A stretch of 11,358 bases of DNA from contig CAZHNG010000224.1 in assembly GCA_964533785.1 (NCBI GenBank), positions 1 through 11,358 on the forward strand. Direction: 5' to 3'. This DNA is from JANQRV01 sp964533785 (GTDB taxonomy: Bacteria; Bacteroidota; Bacteroidia; Chitinophagales; Saprospiraceae). How positions within the stretch are numbered: the first letter of the stretch is position 1; every line of letters begins with the position of its first letter. A program made the position numbers and the translations under genes. The notes beneath the pieces are model-generated. The model did not search any database. It saw only the letters and a program-made list of their open reading frames with translations, and was not told the DNA's origin. Of the stretch, positions 1 through 6,671 are shown one piece after another.

Positions 1-210
1 AGCCGTTTGATGGCTCCGAACAAGTCTAATATTTAAGAGACTGGTCTAAAGCAAGAATCGGGCGTCAATTTTTTCATGGAGCCGATTTTAAAATTCGCCC
101 TTGCTGAACACCAGATGTAAATTTCATGATTTAAACATCAATTGAGTATGTTCAAAGTATGATATCCTATAATAAAATTGATGCTCAATCGTAAAATCTG
201 GTACCTAAAA
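1..210. other. Gene-free left edge of window
   Basis: No open frame, RNA gene or convincing regulatory site is visible here. There are only short weak inverted matches, for example CATCAAT at 136-142 against ATTGATG at 177-183, and GGCTCC near 12 against GGAGCC near 79. Single isolated copies of units resembling the 7-base repeat occur (GCGTCAA at 62-68, CAGATGT at 112-118), but single copies are expected by chance. The stretch lies beyond the terminator of the minus-strand genes. Confidence 0.5.
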
Positions 211-211
211 T

Positions 212-254
212 AAAAAAGCCCCTACATCAGGGGAGGCAAAATCAGATGTAGGAG
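212..254 (-). terminator. Rho-independent terminator ending the minus-strand gene run
   Basis: Read on the minus strand, bases 254-245 (CTCCTACATC) pair with 228-219 (GATGTAGGGG), giving a 10-bp stem with one G-U pair around a 16-base loop. The stem is followed at once by C and a run of six T (217-212), then ATTTTA. This is the classic intrinsic terminator layout and points only to minus-strand transcription, because no T run follows on the plus strand. It lies about 220 bases after the amidohydrolase stop codon, so the transcript would carry a long 3' end including the small 7-base repeat at 457-470. Confidence 0.75.
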
Positions 255-456
255 CAGACAACATACTATGAGAAAACTACACATATGCAATATACAGGCT
301 TTTATTACTACTTGGAACCCACAATTATTGAATGGGGAGATCAGCTTACGTTCAGGTGGATTTGAATTAGAAAGTGGTTTTTTTACACAAACCTAAAACC
401 CCTTTTCCAACAGAAGTGGTAACAATATTTAAGGATAAGGAACAGTGAAAAGTTCT

Positions 457-470
457 GGTTCTACGGTCTA
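457..470 (-). repeat. Short heptamer repeat after the amidohydrolase stop
   Basis: On the minus strand, five bases after the stop codon, two consecutive 7-base units TAGACCG and TAGAACC appear, followed by a decayed AGAACTT (456-450). They match the TAGANNN pattern of the larger arrays at 6482-6567 and 11291-11339 and have the same sense as the gene they follow. With only two units this would not be called a repeat on its own; it is listed because position and orientation agree with the other copies. Confidence 0.4.
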
Positions 471-475
471 GTGCC

Positions 476-1684
476 TTAATTTGATGACCTTGCATCAGTA
501 CGCAACTGCTGGACTGCCAGCCACGCCATCAAACCCGTGCTGGTCTTCAGGCAAGATTCGTCTACGTCAAAAGTACTGGTATGAATAGGGGAGGTAATTC
601 CCTTGGCGACATTTCCGGTACCAAGACGGTAGAAACAAGCCGGGAGCTTTTGGGAATAGAAGGCAAAATCCTCTGCCGTCATACGGATCGGAAGTTCAAC
701 CACATTTTCCACTCCCAGAAAACTTTCTGCATAGGTTCTCACTTTCTGTGTGAATGGAATATCATTATACAGCGTAGGGTACCCCACCATAATGTCTAAT
801 TCACAGCTGCCGCCCATACTTTTCGCCATTCCTTCCGCCAACTGTTTTAGGATCCGGTGTGCTTCGAATCGCCATTCTTCGTCCATAGTGCGGAAAGTAC
901 CCATTAACTTCACTTCATTGGGTATAATATTCGTAGACCCACCGGTAGAATTGATCTTTCCCCAGGTCAGAACCGTCGGCATGGCCGGGCTGGCCCGTCG
1001 GCTGACCAACTGCTGCATAGCCGAAACGATGTGGGAAGTGATCAAAACCGGATCGATACAATCGTGTGGTAATGCACCGTGCCCCCCTTTACCTTTGATC
1101 GTCATGTAAAGCTCATCCGCCGAAGCCATGTAAATACCTGGTTTCAAACCGATTTTTCCTGTTTCTAAAGGGGGATGGACATGTTGCCCAAGGATGGAAA
1201 TGGGCGCAGGGTTGTCTAGTACACCTTGCTTGATCATAATGGAAGCCCCTCCAGGCAATCTTTCTTCTGCGGGTTGAAATATCAGTTTGATCGAACCATT
1301 AAAATGGTCTTTTATCTGTTGCAGTATCCGGGCTGTTCCCAGTAATGAGGTGGTATGTACATCGTGACCGCATGCGTGCATGATACCTTTATTGACAGAC
1401 TTATAGGGCACGTCATTCGTCTCTGTTATCGGCAGGGCATCAATATCTGCCCTTAAAGCGATCATTTTTGTCCCGGGATCCTTCCCCTTGATAATGCCGA
1501 CGACGCCATTGTCCGCAATGCCGTGCTGATATCCAATACCCATATCTTTTAACTGCTGGGCGATGTATAATCCGGTTTTTATTTCCTGAAAAGAAAGCTC
1601 CGGATGTTGATGTAAAAACCGTCTGATGGCAACGTTTTCCTCAAAGTGTTCTTCGGCCAGATGTTTGATCTTTTCTTTCAACAT
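476..1684 (-). CDS. M20D family metal-dependent amidohydrolase (N-acyl amino acid or hippurate hydrolase type)
   Basis: This 402-residue protein is a full-length zinc-type amidohydrolase of peptidase family M20, subfamily D, which removes acyl groups from N-acyl amino acids or related amides. Family motifs run in order: RRFLHQHPELSFQE near residues 21-34, ALRADIDALPI at 76-86, the metal-binding HACGHDVH at 103-110 (C105 and H107 likely ligands), the glutamate pair in FQPAEERLPGG (E140-E141, catalytic base and ligand), GQHVHP around 166-171, the dimerisation domain start GKGGHGALPH at 198-207, and the C-terminal PIHTSTFDVDE with H368. No signal peptide is seen, so it is probably cytoplasmic. 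The ATG lies 53 bases after the ABC exporter stop, so the two are probably co-transcribed, and the terminator at 212-254 follows. Substrate cannot be told from sequence; hippurate, acetyl-amino acid, IAA-amino acid and acetyldiaminopimelate hydrolases share these motifs. Confidence 0.93.
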   Translation of the reverse strand: MLKEKIKHLAEEHFEENVAIRRFLHQHPELSFQEIKTGLYIAQQLKDMGIGYQHGIADNGVVGIIKGKDPGTKMIALRADIDALPITETNDVPYKSVNKGIMHACGHDVHTTSLLGTARILQQIKDHFNGSIKLIFQPAEERLPGGASIMIKQGVLDNPAPISILGQHVHPPLETGKIGLKPGIYMASADELYMTIKGKGGHGALPHDCIDPVLITSHIVSAMQQLVSRRASPAMPTVLTWGKINSTGGSTNIIPNEVKLMGTFRTMDEEWRFEAHRILKQLAEGMAKSMGGSCELDIMVGYPTLYNDIPFTQKVRTYAESFLGVENVVELPIRMTAEDFAFYSQKLPACFYRLGTGNVAKGITSPIHTSTFDVDESCLKTSTGLMAWLAVQQLRTDARSSN

Positions 1685-1737
1685 ATTTATAAGGTGTTAA
1701 AGGCTTGACTTTAGCTTCTGGATTTCTAAATATATAG

Positions 1738-3552
1738 TTAAAATGCCTGCATGGCAACCAACTTGCTGTACACCCCATTGTGTTTCATCAATTCACCATG
1801 AGCTCCACGTTCTACGATCCTCCCCCGATCCATAACAATGATCTCATCTGCATGTTGAATGGTGGATAACCGGTGAGCGATGATGATGGAGGTGCGGTTT
1901 TGCATCACTGTTAACAAGGCTTGTTGTACCAATTGTTCGGATTCAGAATCGAGGGAAGAAGTCGCTTCGTCGAGAATCAGGATAGGTGGATTCTTCAGTA
2001 TAGCCCTGGCAATGGTTAGCCGTTGGCGTTGACCGCCACTTAGCTTATTCCCCCGGTCGCCAATATTAGTATGATAACCTTCTGCTAACTCAATAATGAA
2101 GTTGTGGGCATTGGCAATTTTTGCTGCACGGATTACGGCAGCTTCATCAACATTCTGTTGTCCAAAAACGATATTATTGTAAATGGTATCATTGAACAGG
2201 ATGGCTTCCTGAGATACAATACCCATGAGATTTCTCAGTGCTTTAATTTTGAGCTGCTTGATATCGTGTCCGTCAATTAAGACTTTGCCGGCAGTAACAT
2301 CGTAAAAGCGGGGTAGGAGGTCGACCAACGTAGACTTTCCTGCCCCTGAAGCACCGACAATAGCAATGATCTGCCCTTTCCGAATGGTAAGGTCGACGTT
2401 CTTTATTACATGTTGTTGGTGCTGACCGTAGGAAAAGCTGACATTTTGGTATTCAATAGCCGTTTGGAAATCAGTTATCGGCTTAGCATCCGGTAGCTCT
2501 ACAATAGAATTTTCGGCATCCAACACCTCTTCCACCCGTACCATGGCCGCGATACCTTTCTGAACGTGATAATATGCTTTTGAAAGTGATTTGGAAGGAT
2601 CAATTACGCTGTAAAATGCATAGATGAAGGCCAAAAAAGTAGCTGCTTCCAATTGGTTAGCAAATACCTGCCGGGCACCGTACCACAGTAATACCGCTAC
2701 TACCCCGATACCCAAAAACTCCGAAAGCGGCGACGCCAGATCTCTTCGCCACAATACCTTTGTCAGCGCCCACTGGTATTCATCATTTTGTTTGTCAAAA
2801 TGACCCTGCTGGTATCCTTCGGCGTTAAACCCTTTAATTATTCTAAGTCCTGCGAGTGCTTCTTCAATGCTGGAAACCAGTCCGCCTAATTTACTTTGCA
2901 CAATAGCTGAGGGGCGCTTCAACGATTTTCCGATACCTCCAATGACAACAGCCGTAAAAATAATGAGTATAAAAACAAATATTGTCAGGGAAGGGCTGAT
3001 ATAAACCATAATGCTGAGCGCACCGATCAGGATGATGGGCTCCCGGAAAATCGCCACTAACATGTTGAGAATACTGGTTTCAATTTCTTGGGTATCGGCA
3101 GTGATCCTCGATAAAATATCCCCCCGCCGTTCGCTCGAAAAATAAGATAGCGGCAAAGAAACCAGTTTGCCAAATAGTTGTGAACGCAAATCGCGAATGA
3201 TGCCGTTTCTAACCGGCGCCATAAAAAATAAGGCCAGATAGCGGAAAAGGTTCTTAAAAAAAAAGGCGACCAGAATAGTGCCGCAAACGATGACCAGAGC
3301 TGTTTCTTTCCCTTGCTCGTCGATGAGCTGCTGAAAGAAAGCATTCAACTGCGCCTGGTAATCTCCGGAAATATCTCCGGAAGTGGCCGGCGCAATGTCC
3401 CCGGACTGGTCGAACAGTATTTTCAAAAACGGGATCATCAACGGGATACTGATCACGGTAAATATCGCCGTCAATAAATTACTTGTTATGGCAAGAATGA
3501 TATACCCCTTATAATTATTAAGGTATCTTAAAAGTCTCCAAAAACTTTGCAT
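1738..3552 (-). CDS. ABC-type exporter, fused permease-ATPase (MsbA/lipid-multidrug type)
   Basis: This 604-residue half-transporter has an N-terminal six-helix membrane domain (about residues 15-325) and a C-terminal ATPase (about 365-604), the usual length for MsbA-like exporters that work as homodimers in the inner membrane. The ATPase is complete: Walker A GASGAGKST at 400-408, Q-loop glutamine in IVSQEA (Q448), signature LSGGQRQR at 504-511, Walker B LILDEA at 525-530 with catalytic E529, and switch histidine in IIAHRLS (H560). The first external loop is long and holds three SGD triplets (residues 50-64). The likely substrate is lipid A-core or another lipid or drug, but sequence alone does not separate MsbA from other exporters, so no symbol is given. 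A nine-T run in the coding strand (3256-3264) encodes FFF near residue 98. It lies 217 bases after accC with a possible own promoter, and 53 bases before the amidohydrolase gene. Confidence 0.93.
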   Translation of the reverse strand: MQSFWRLLRYLNNYKGYIILAITSNLLTAIFTVISIPLMIPFLKILFDQSGDIAPATSGDISGDYQAQLNAFFQQLIDEQGKETALVIVCGTILVAFFFKNLFRYLALFFMAPVRNGIIRDLRSQLFGKLVSLPLSYFSSERRGDILSRITADTQEIETSILNMLVAIFREPIILIGALSIMVYISPSLTIFVFILIIFTAVVIGGIGKSLKRPSAIVQSKLGGLVSSIEEALAGLRIIKGFNAEGYQQGHFDKQNDEYQWALTKVLWRRDLASPLSEFLGIGVVAVLLWYGARQVFANQLEAATFLAFIYAFYSVIDPSKSLSKAYYHVQKGIAAMVRVEEVLDAENSIVELPDAKPITDFQTAIEYQNVSFSYGQHQQHVIKNVDLTIRKGQIIAIVGASGAGKSTLVDLLPRFYDVTAGKVLIDGHDIKQLKIKALRNLMGIVSQEAILFNDTIYNNIVFGQQNVDEAAVIRAAKIANAHNFIIELAEGYHTNIGDRGNKLSGGQRQRLTIARAILKNPPILILDEATSSLDSESEQLVQQALLTVMQNRTSIIIAHRLSTIQHADEIIVMDRGRIVERGAHGELMKHNGVYSKLVAMQAF

Positions 3553-3595
3553 GGAAAAGATTGTGAGATAACAAACTGCGGAATCACGGAACCAT

Positions 3596-3623
3596 CAAAA
3601 TTATGATCTTTATTTAATTTCAG
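3596..3623 (-). promoter_or_regulatory. Possible Bacteroidota-type promoter for the ABC exporter gene
   Basis: On the minus strand the box TAATTTTG (3603-3596) matches the Bacteroidota -7 consensus TAnnTTTG. Seventeen bases upstream is CTG (3623-3621), a one-mismatch version of the usual TTG -33 element. Transcription would start near 3590, about 37 bases before the ATG. The weak upstream element keeps confidence moderate; read-through from accC is an alternative. Confidence 0.4.
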
Positions 3624-3681
3624 GCTGAAATGACGATCATTCTCCTATCAGATTTTGTTTATAGTATCTATCGATTGATTT

Positions 3682-3691
3682 GTTTATAAAC
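3682..3691. promoter_or_regulatory. Perfect 10-base palindrome upstream of the ABC exporter
   Basis: GTTTATAAAC reads the same on both strands. The sequence GATTTGTTTATA that contains its left half (3677-3688) has a near copy, GATTTTGTTTATA, 26 bases earlier (3651-3663). Such spaced copies can be operator half-sites, but the region is very A+T-rich and chance is a fair explanation. No regulator can be named. Confidence 0.2.
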
Positions 3692-3739
3692 GATTCATAA
3701 ACTTATAATCCAGATTACTACCATCCGCTGACTTTGGGC

Positions 3740-3760
3740 AATTCTAGCGTCAAGCGTCAA
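3740..3760 (-). repeat. Three-unit heptamer repeat after the accC stop
   Basis: On the minus strand, nine bases after the accC stop codon, the 7-base units TTGACGC, TTGACGC and TAGAATT follow each other without a gap. The first two are identical, and the same TTGACGC and TAGAATT units occur in the hairpin repeat at 6482-6567. The orientation relative to the preceding gene is the same as at 457-470, 9723-9778 and 11291-11339. Confidence 0.55.
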
Positions 3761-3769
3761 ATTATAAAA

Positions 3770-5116
3770 TTATTCCTCCTTTTTCAACTTAAAGGTATTA
3801 ATAAAACCAGTATGAAAGTTACCTTTCCGAAAGTCTTCGTTCTTCATTAATTGTTGATGGAAGGGCACGGTAGTTTTTACTCCCTCGATAATAAATTCAT
3901 CAAGTGCTCTTTCCATTTTAGTGATACATTCCTCCCGGGTATGCGCGCGGCAGATGATTTTTGCGATCATAGAGTCATAGAAGGGCGGTATGGTATAACC
4001 GGCGTATACATGAGTGTCTACACGTACTCCATGCCCTTTGGATGAATGGAAGGAAGAAATTTTACCTGGGCTGGGCCGGAAATCATTAAAGGGATCTTCT
4101 GCATTGATCCTGCATTCAATGGCGTGAGCGTGGGGAATATAGTTGCCGCCCGCAATTTTTTCGCCGGCAGCAATTTTAAGTTGTTCTTTTATGAGGTCGT
4201 GATCGATAACTTCCTCCGTAACCGGATGTTCCACTTGTATTCGGGTATTCATTTCCATGAAATAGAAGTTGCGGTATTTATCCACCAGGAACTCTACGGT
4301 TCCGACCCCTTCGTAGTTGATAGCTTTTCCAGCCAGTACAGCAGCTTCCCCCATTTCTTCGCGCAGTTCAGGCGTCATAAACGGAGAAGGGCATTCTTCT
4401 ACCAGTTTTTGGTGCCGGCGCTGGATAGAGCAATCTCTTTCGGACAAGTGTACTACTTTGCCGTACTGATCTCCTGCAATTTGAAACTCAATGTGGCGAG
4501 GTTCTTCAATAAACTTTTCAATATAAATACCATCATTCCCGAAAGCGGCTCTGGCTTCCTGGCGCGCCATATTCCAGTTGGCTTCCAGGTCTTCTTCTTT
4601 CCAGACAATGCGCATTCCTTTTCCGCCGCCGCCCGCGGTAGCTTTCAGGATAACCGGATATCCGATATCCTTGGCAACTTTCAAGCTTTCTTCCAATGTA
4701 TCAACCAGACCTTCCGAGCCGGGAATAACTGGTACTCCTGCGGCAATCATGGTTTCTTTAGCGGTTATTTTATCTCCCATTTTCCGGATCTGTTCCGGGG
4801 TAGGGCCGATAAATTTAATATCGTATTGAGCGCATACTTCGGCAAAGTCCGCATTTTCCGCTAGAAAGCCATATCCTGGATGGACAGCATCAGCATTGGT
4901 GATCTCTACCGCTGCCATTATTTTAGCGACGTTTAAATATGATTCCGCAGAAGAAGGAGGACCTATACAAACAGCTTCATCAGCAAAACGTACGTGGAGA
5001 CTTTCCCGGTCGGCAGTAGAGTAAACAGCCACGGTCTTGATTCCCATTTCCCGGCAGGTCCGGATTACTCGGAGGGCTATTTCACCTCTATTCGCAATTA
5101 AAATTTTTTCAAACAT
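3770..5116 (-). CDS. accC: Biotin carboxylase subunit of acetyl-CoA carboxylase
   Basis: This 448-residue enzyme carboxylates biotin on AccB using ATP and bicarbonate, the first half-reaction of malonyl-CoA synthesis in the cytoplasm. Its length equals that of bacterial AccC. The N-terminal biotin carboxylase domain starts with KILIANRGEIALR (4-16) and HPGYGFLAEN (79-88). The ATP-grasp domain carries K116, K158, the glycine-rich lid loop AGGGGKGM (161-168), and the catalytic run MEMNTRIQVEHP (287-298) holding E288, N290, R292 and E296, which fall at the same numbers as in the E. coli enzyme. The C-terminal domain contains CRINAEDP (335-342). All key residues are present. It follows accB by 63 bases on the same strand, as in the usual accB-accC operon; a short A+T-rich inverted pair (5128-5133 with 5146-5151) lies in the gap. 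The carboxyltransferase genes are not in this window. Confidence 0.97.
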   Translation of the reverse strand: MFEKILIANRGEIALRVIRTCREMGIKTVAVYSTADRESLHVRFADEAVCIGPPSSAESYLNVAKIMAAVEITNADAVHPGYGFLAENADFAEVCAQYDIKFIGPTPEQIRKMGDKITAKETMIAAGVPVIPGSEGLVDTLEESLKVAKDIGYPVILKATAGGGGKGMRIVWKEEDLEANWNMARQEARAAFGNDGIYIEKFIEEPRHIEFQIAGDQYGKVVHLSERDCSIQRRHQKLVEECPSPFMTPELREEMGEAAVLAGKAINYEGVGTVEFLVDKYRNFYFMEMNTRIQVEHPVTEEVIDHDLIKEQLKIAAGEKIAGGNYIPHAHAIECRINAEDPFNDFRPSPGKISSFHSSKGHGVRVDTHVYAGYTIPPFYDSMIAKIICRAHTREECITKMERALDEFIIEGVKTTVPFHQQLMKNEDFRKGNFHTGFINTFKLKKEE

Positions 5117-5179
5117 AAGTGTAGTTCAGTATACATTAAAAAGGATATACTACTCCTTCACCATCTACTTTCGAAGCTA

Positions 5180-5704
5180 TTACCCTTTGGGATCCACCAG
5201 AAAAAGAGGTTGGTCGTATTCAACTGGTTGCGCATCTTCCACTAACACTTTTACGATAGTACCAGACACTTCGGATTCAATTTCATTGAATAATTTCATG
5301 GCTTCGATGATGCAAACCACGGCTCCTTTGTCAATAGTGTCGCCAACTTTGACATACGGCCCCTTTTCTGGTGACGGCGACCGGTAAAAGGTACCCACAA
5401 TTGGAGATTTAATAGACAGATAGCCGTTGGATTCATCTACCGGTTGTGTTTGCGAAGTGCTTTCTTCTACCTTTGGGGTGGTATCGACGCCCGAAGGGTT
5501 TCCGTTAGATAAATTTTGAGCAGCAGTTGGTTGTGGGGGTGTCACAACTGAAGGAGGTGCCGCTAAAAATTGAGGCTGGCTTTTATGTTTTTCGTATTTA
5601 TCCGTACGAATTAATATCTCAAAATCTTCTTTTTTGAATTTAAATTCGGCAAGGTTGGAGTTATTGATTACGTCTATTAGTTCTTTGATTTCGCTAAAAT
5701 TCAT
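5180..5704 (-). CDS. accB: Biotin carboxyl carrier protein of acetyl-CoA carboxylase
   Basis: AccB carries the biotin that shuttles CO2 from AccC to the carboxyltransferase. With the ATG at 5704 it has 174 residues. It shows the usual three parts: a short N-terminal helix region (MNFSEIKELIDVI), a flexible linker rich in P, Q, T and S (about residues 42-93), and a C-terminal biotinyl domain with the protruding thumb SPIVGTFYRSPSPEKGPY (100-117) and the biotinylation site EAMKLFNEIE, whose lysine is K137. An in-frame TTG at 5713 would add three residues (start 15 bases after efp) but ATG is preferred because the helix normally begins with such a short leader. The gene follows efp by 24 bases and precedes accC by 63, so efp-accB-accC very likely form one transcript. 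Confidence 0.96.
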   Translation of the reverse strand: MNFSEIKELIDVINNSNLAEFKFKKEDFEILIRTDKYEKHKSQPQFLAAPPSVVTPPQPTAAQNLSNGNPSGVDTTPKVEESTSQTQPVDESNGYLSIKSPIVGTFYRSPSPEKGPYVKVGDTIDKGAVVCIIEAMKLFNEIESEVSGTIVKVLVEDAQPVEYDQPLFLVDPKG

Positions 5705-5728
5705 AGGTGTCAAATTAGTGATTGGATT

Positions 5729-6295
5729 TTAGTCTCTTACTCGTTCCATATAATTTCCTGTACTCGTTTCGATCTTTACTTTGTCTCCCTGGTTGATGAA
5801 CAAAGGAACTCTGACTTCTGCCCCTGTTTCTACCTTTGCGGGTTTCAAGGTATTAGTAGCCGTATCTCCTTTTACTCCCGGTTCTGTATAGGTTACTTCC
5901 AGTACTATATATTGGGGCATTTCTATAGTTAAAGGAATTTCTTTTTCAGCGTGGAAAAGGATTTCAACTTCAGCATTTTCCTTTAACAGATCAGCGCGAT
6001 CGATCATTTTTTCTTCAATGGGAACCTGTTCGAAGGTTTCGGTATCCATAAAATGATAACCCATTTCGTCGTTGTAAAGATATTGGAATTTTCTGCGCTC
6101 AACCCTTACTTCATTAATTTTGTGACCGGCAGGTATGGTATTATCGATCACTTTTCCCGTGGTAAGACTCTTCAGTTTGGTGCGAACAAAAGCCGGGCCT
6201 TTTCCCGGTTTAACGTGTTGAAATTCAACAATACTGAAAATGTCATTGTTGTGCTCAATACAGAGACCGTTTCTTATATCTGAGGTATTTGCCAT
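5729..6295 (-). CDS. efp: Translation elongation factor P
   Basis: EF-P binds between the P and E sites of the ribosome and relieves stalling at consecutive prolines. The 188-residue length is standard. The tip loop of domain I reads HVKPGKGPAFVR (27-38), so K32 takes the place of the lysine modified by EpmA in E. coli; the arginine used by rhamnosylated EF-P is absent. Domains II and III follow, including MPQYIVLEV (about 124-132), GDTATNTLKPA (143-153), VPLFINQGDKVKI (164-176) and the typical end STGNYMERV. The leader upstream of the ATG is A-rich without a Shine-Dalgarno sequence, and a strong promoter match lies at 6321-6349. Downstream accB follows by 24 bases; efp next to accBC is a common arrangement. 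Confidence 0.97.
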   Translation of the reverse strand: MANTSDIRNGLCIEHNNDIFSIVEFQHVKPGKGPAFVRTKLKSLTTGKVIDNTIPAGHKINEVRVERRKFQYLYNDEMGYHFMDTETFEQVPIEEKMIDRADLLKENAEVEILFHAEKEIPLTIEMPQYIVLEVTYTEPGVKGDTATNTLKPAKVETGAEVRVPLFINQGDKVKIETSTGNYMERVRD

Positions 6296-6320
6296 TTTGT
6301 ATTATTTTTCAATTTCCGGG

Positions 6321-6349
6321 CAAAGATAGGAAAAAAAGGCTTCCGCCAA
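6321..6349 (-). promoter_or_regulatory. Bacteroidota-type promoter of the efp-accB-accC operon
   Basis: The minus strand carries TATCTTTG (6328-6321), a perfect match to the Bacteroidota -7 box TAnnTTTG, with TTGG (6349-6346) 17 bases upstream as the -33 element. A start near 6315 gives a leader of about 20 bases. It is the best promoter match in the window and separates efp transcription from fabH. Confidence 0.7.
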
Positions 6350-6449
6350 CGGATAATAAATCATACGAGTGATCACCATTGCCCTTTACTAGTTATAAAA
6401 CACAAATTTTCAATGAATTAGCACGTAACACTCATTTCATTCTACTTGA

Positions 6450-6585
6450 CCTGTTAATAAATATAATGGGGTTTTAGAGCTTGGACTTTTGACGCTAGAC
6501 ACTAGAAGTTAGAATTTTTAGTCTAACTTCTAGTGTCTAGAGTCTAGAGTCTAGCGTCAAAAGTCTAGTTTAGAGCATTAACAGG
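6450..6585. repeat. Outer inverted repeat enclosing the hairpin element
   Basis: CCTGTTAAT (6450-6458) and ATTAACAGG (6577-6585) are perfect 9-base inverted copies on either side of the heptamer hairpin. If the 88-base element at 6481-6568 and one copy of its 8-base flanking direct repeat (TTTAGAGC, 6473-6480 and 6569-6576) are removed, these arms form a simple hairpin with a 22-base loop. This suggests the element entered the loop of an older hairpin downstream of fabH. No T run follows on the minus strand, so it is not an evident terminator. Confidence 0.45.
6481..6568. repeat. Imperfect palindromic heptamer element between fabH and efp
   Basis: The plus strand is built from 7-base units. 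The left arm reads TGGACTT TTGACGC TAGACAC TAGAAGT TAGAATT (6482-6516). The right arm is its inverse: TAGTCTA ACTTCTA GTGTCTA GAGTCTA GAGTCTA GCGTCAA AAGTCTA (6519-6567). Pairing is perfect for 19 bases (6495-6513 with 6522-6540, 8-base loop) and resumes for about 11 bases (6484-6494 with 6555-6565) after an extra 14 bases in the right arm, which are exactly two GAGTCTA-type units. The element is flanked by direct repeats TTTAGAGC (6473-6480, 6569-6576). No open frame lies within. It could be a tiny non-autonomous mobile element, a transcript-end hairpin, or both. Confidence 0.75.
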
Positions 6586-6671
6586 GAATTAAATTCATTT
6601 TGCTAATACCTTTTAGGATCTATGAATTGCTGTGAAAATCAACTGAAACCAATAAACACGTTATTTAGGGA

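Noticed and set aside
268..396. A 42-codon plus-strand open frame beginning MRKLHICNIQ, with GGAG upstream
   Set aside because: The GGAG is part of the minus-strand terminator stem and lies too far from the ATG; the peptide has no recognisable feature and no promoter is seen.
750..1109. Plus-strand open frame opposite the amidohydrolase gene
   Set aside because: Antisense shadow of a complete, motif-rich gene.
4046..4864. A 272-codon plus-strand open frame opposite accC
   Set aside because: It lies wholly antisense to a clearly conserved gene and its translation has no family motif; it is a by-product of the codon use of accC.
5705..5713. TTG at 5713 as the start of accB
   Set aside because: An ATG three codons later fits the normal AccB N terminus, and TTG starts are rare; it remains possible.
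6481..6568. Intrinsic terminator for fabH
   Set aside because: Although the hairpin is strong, no T run follows the stem on the minus strand.
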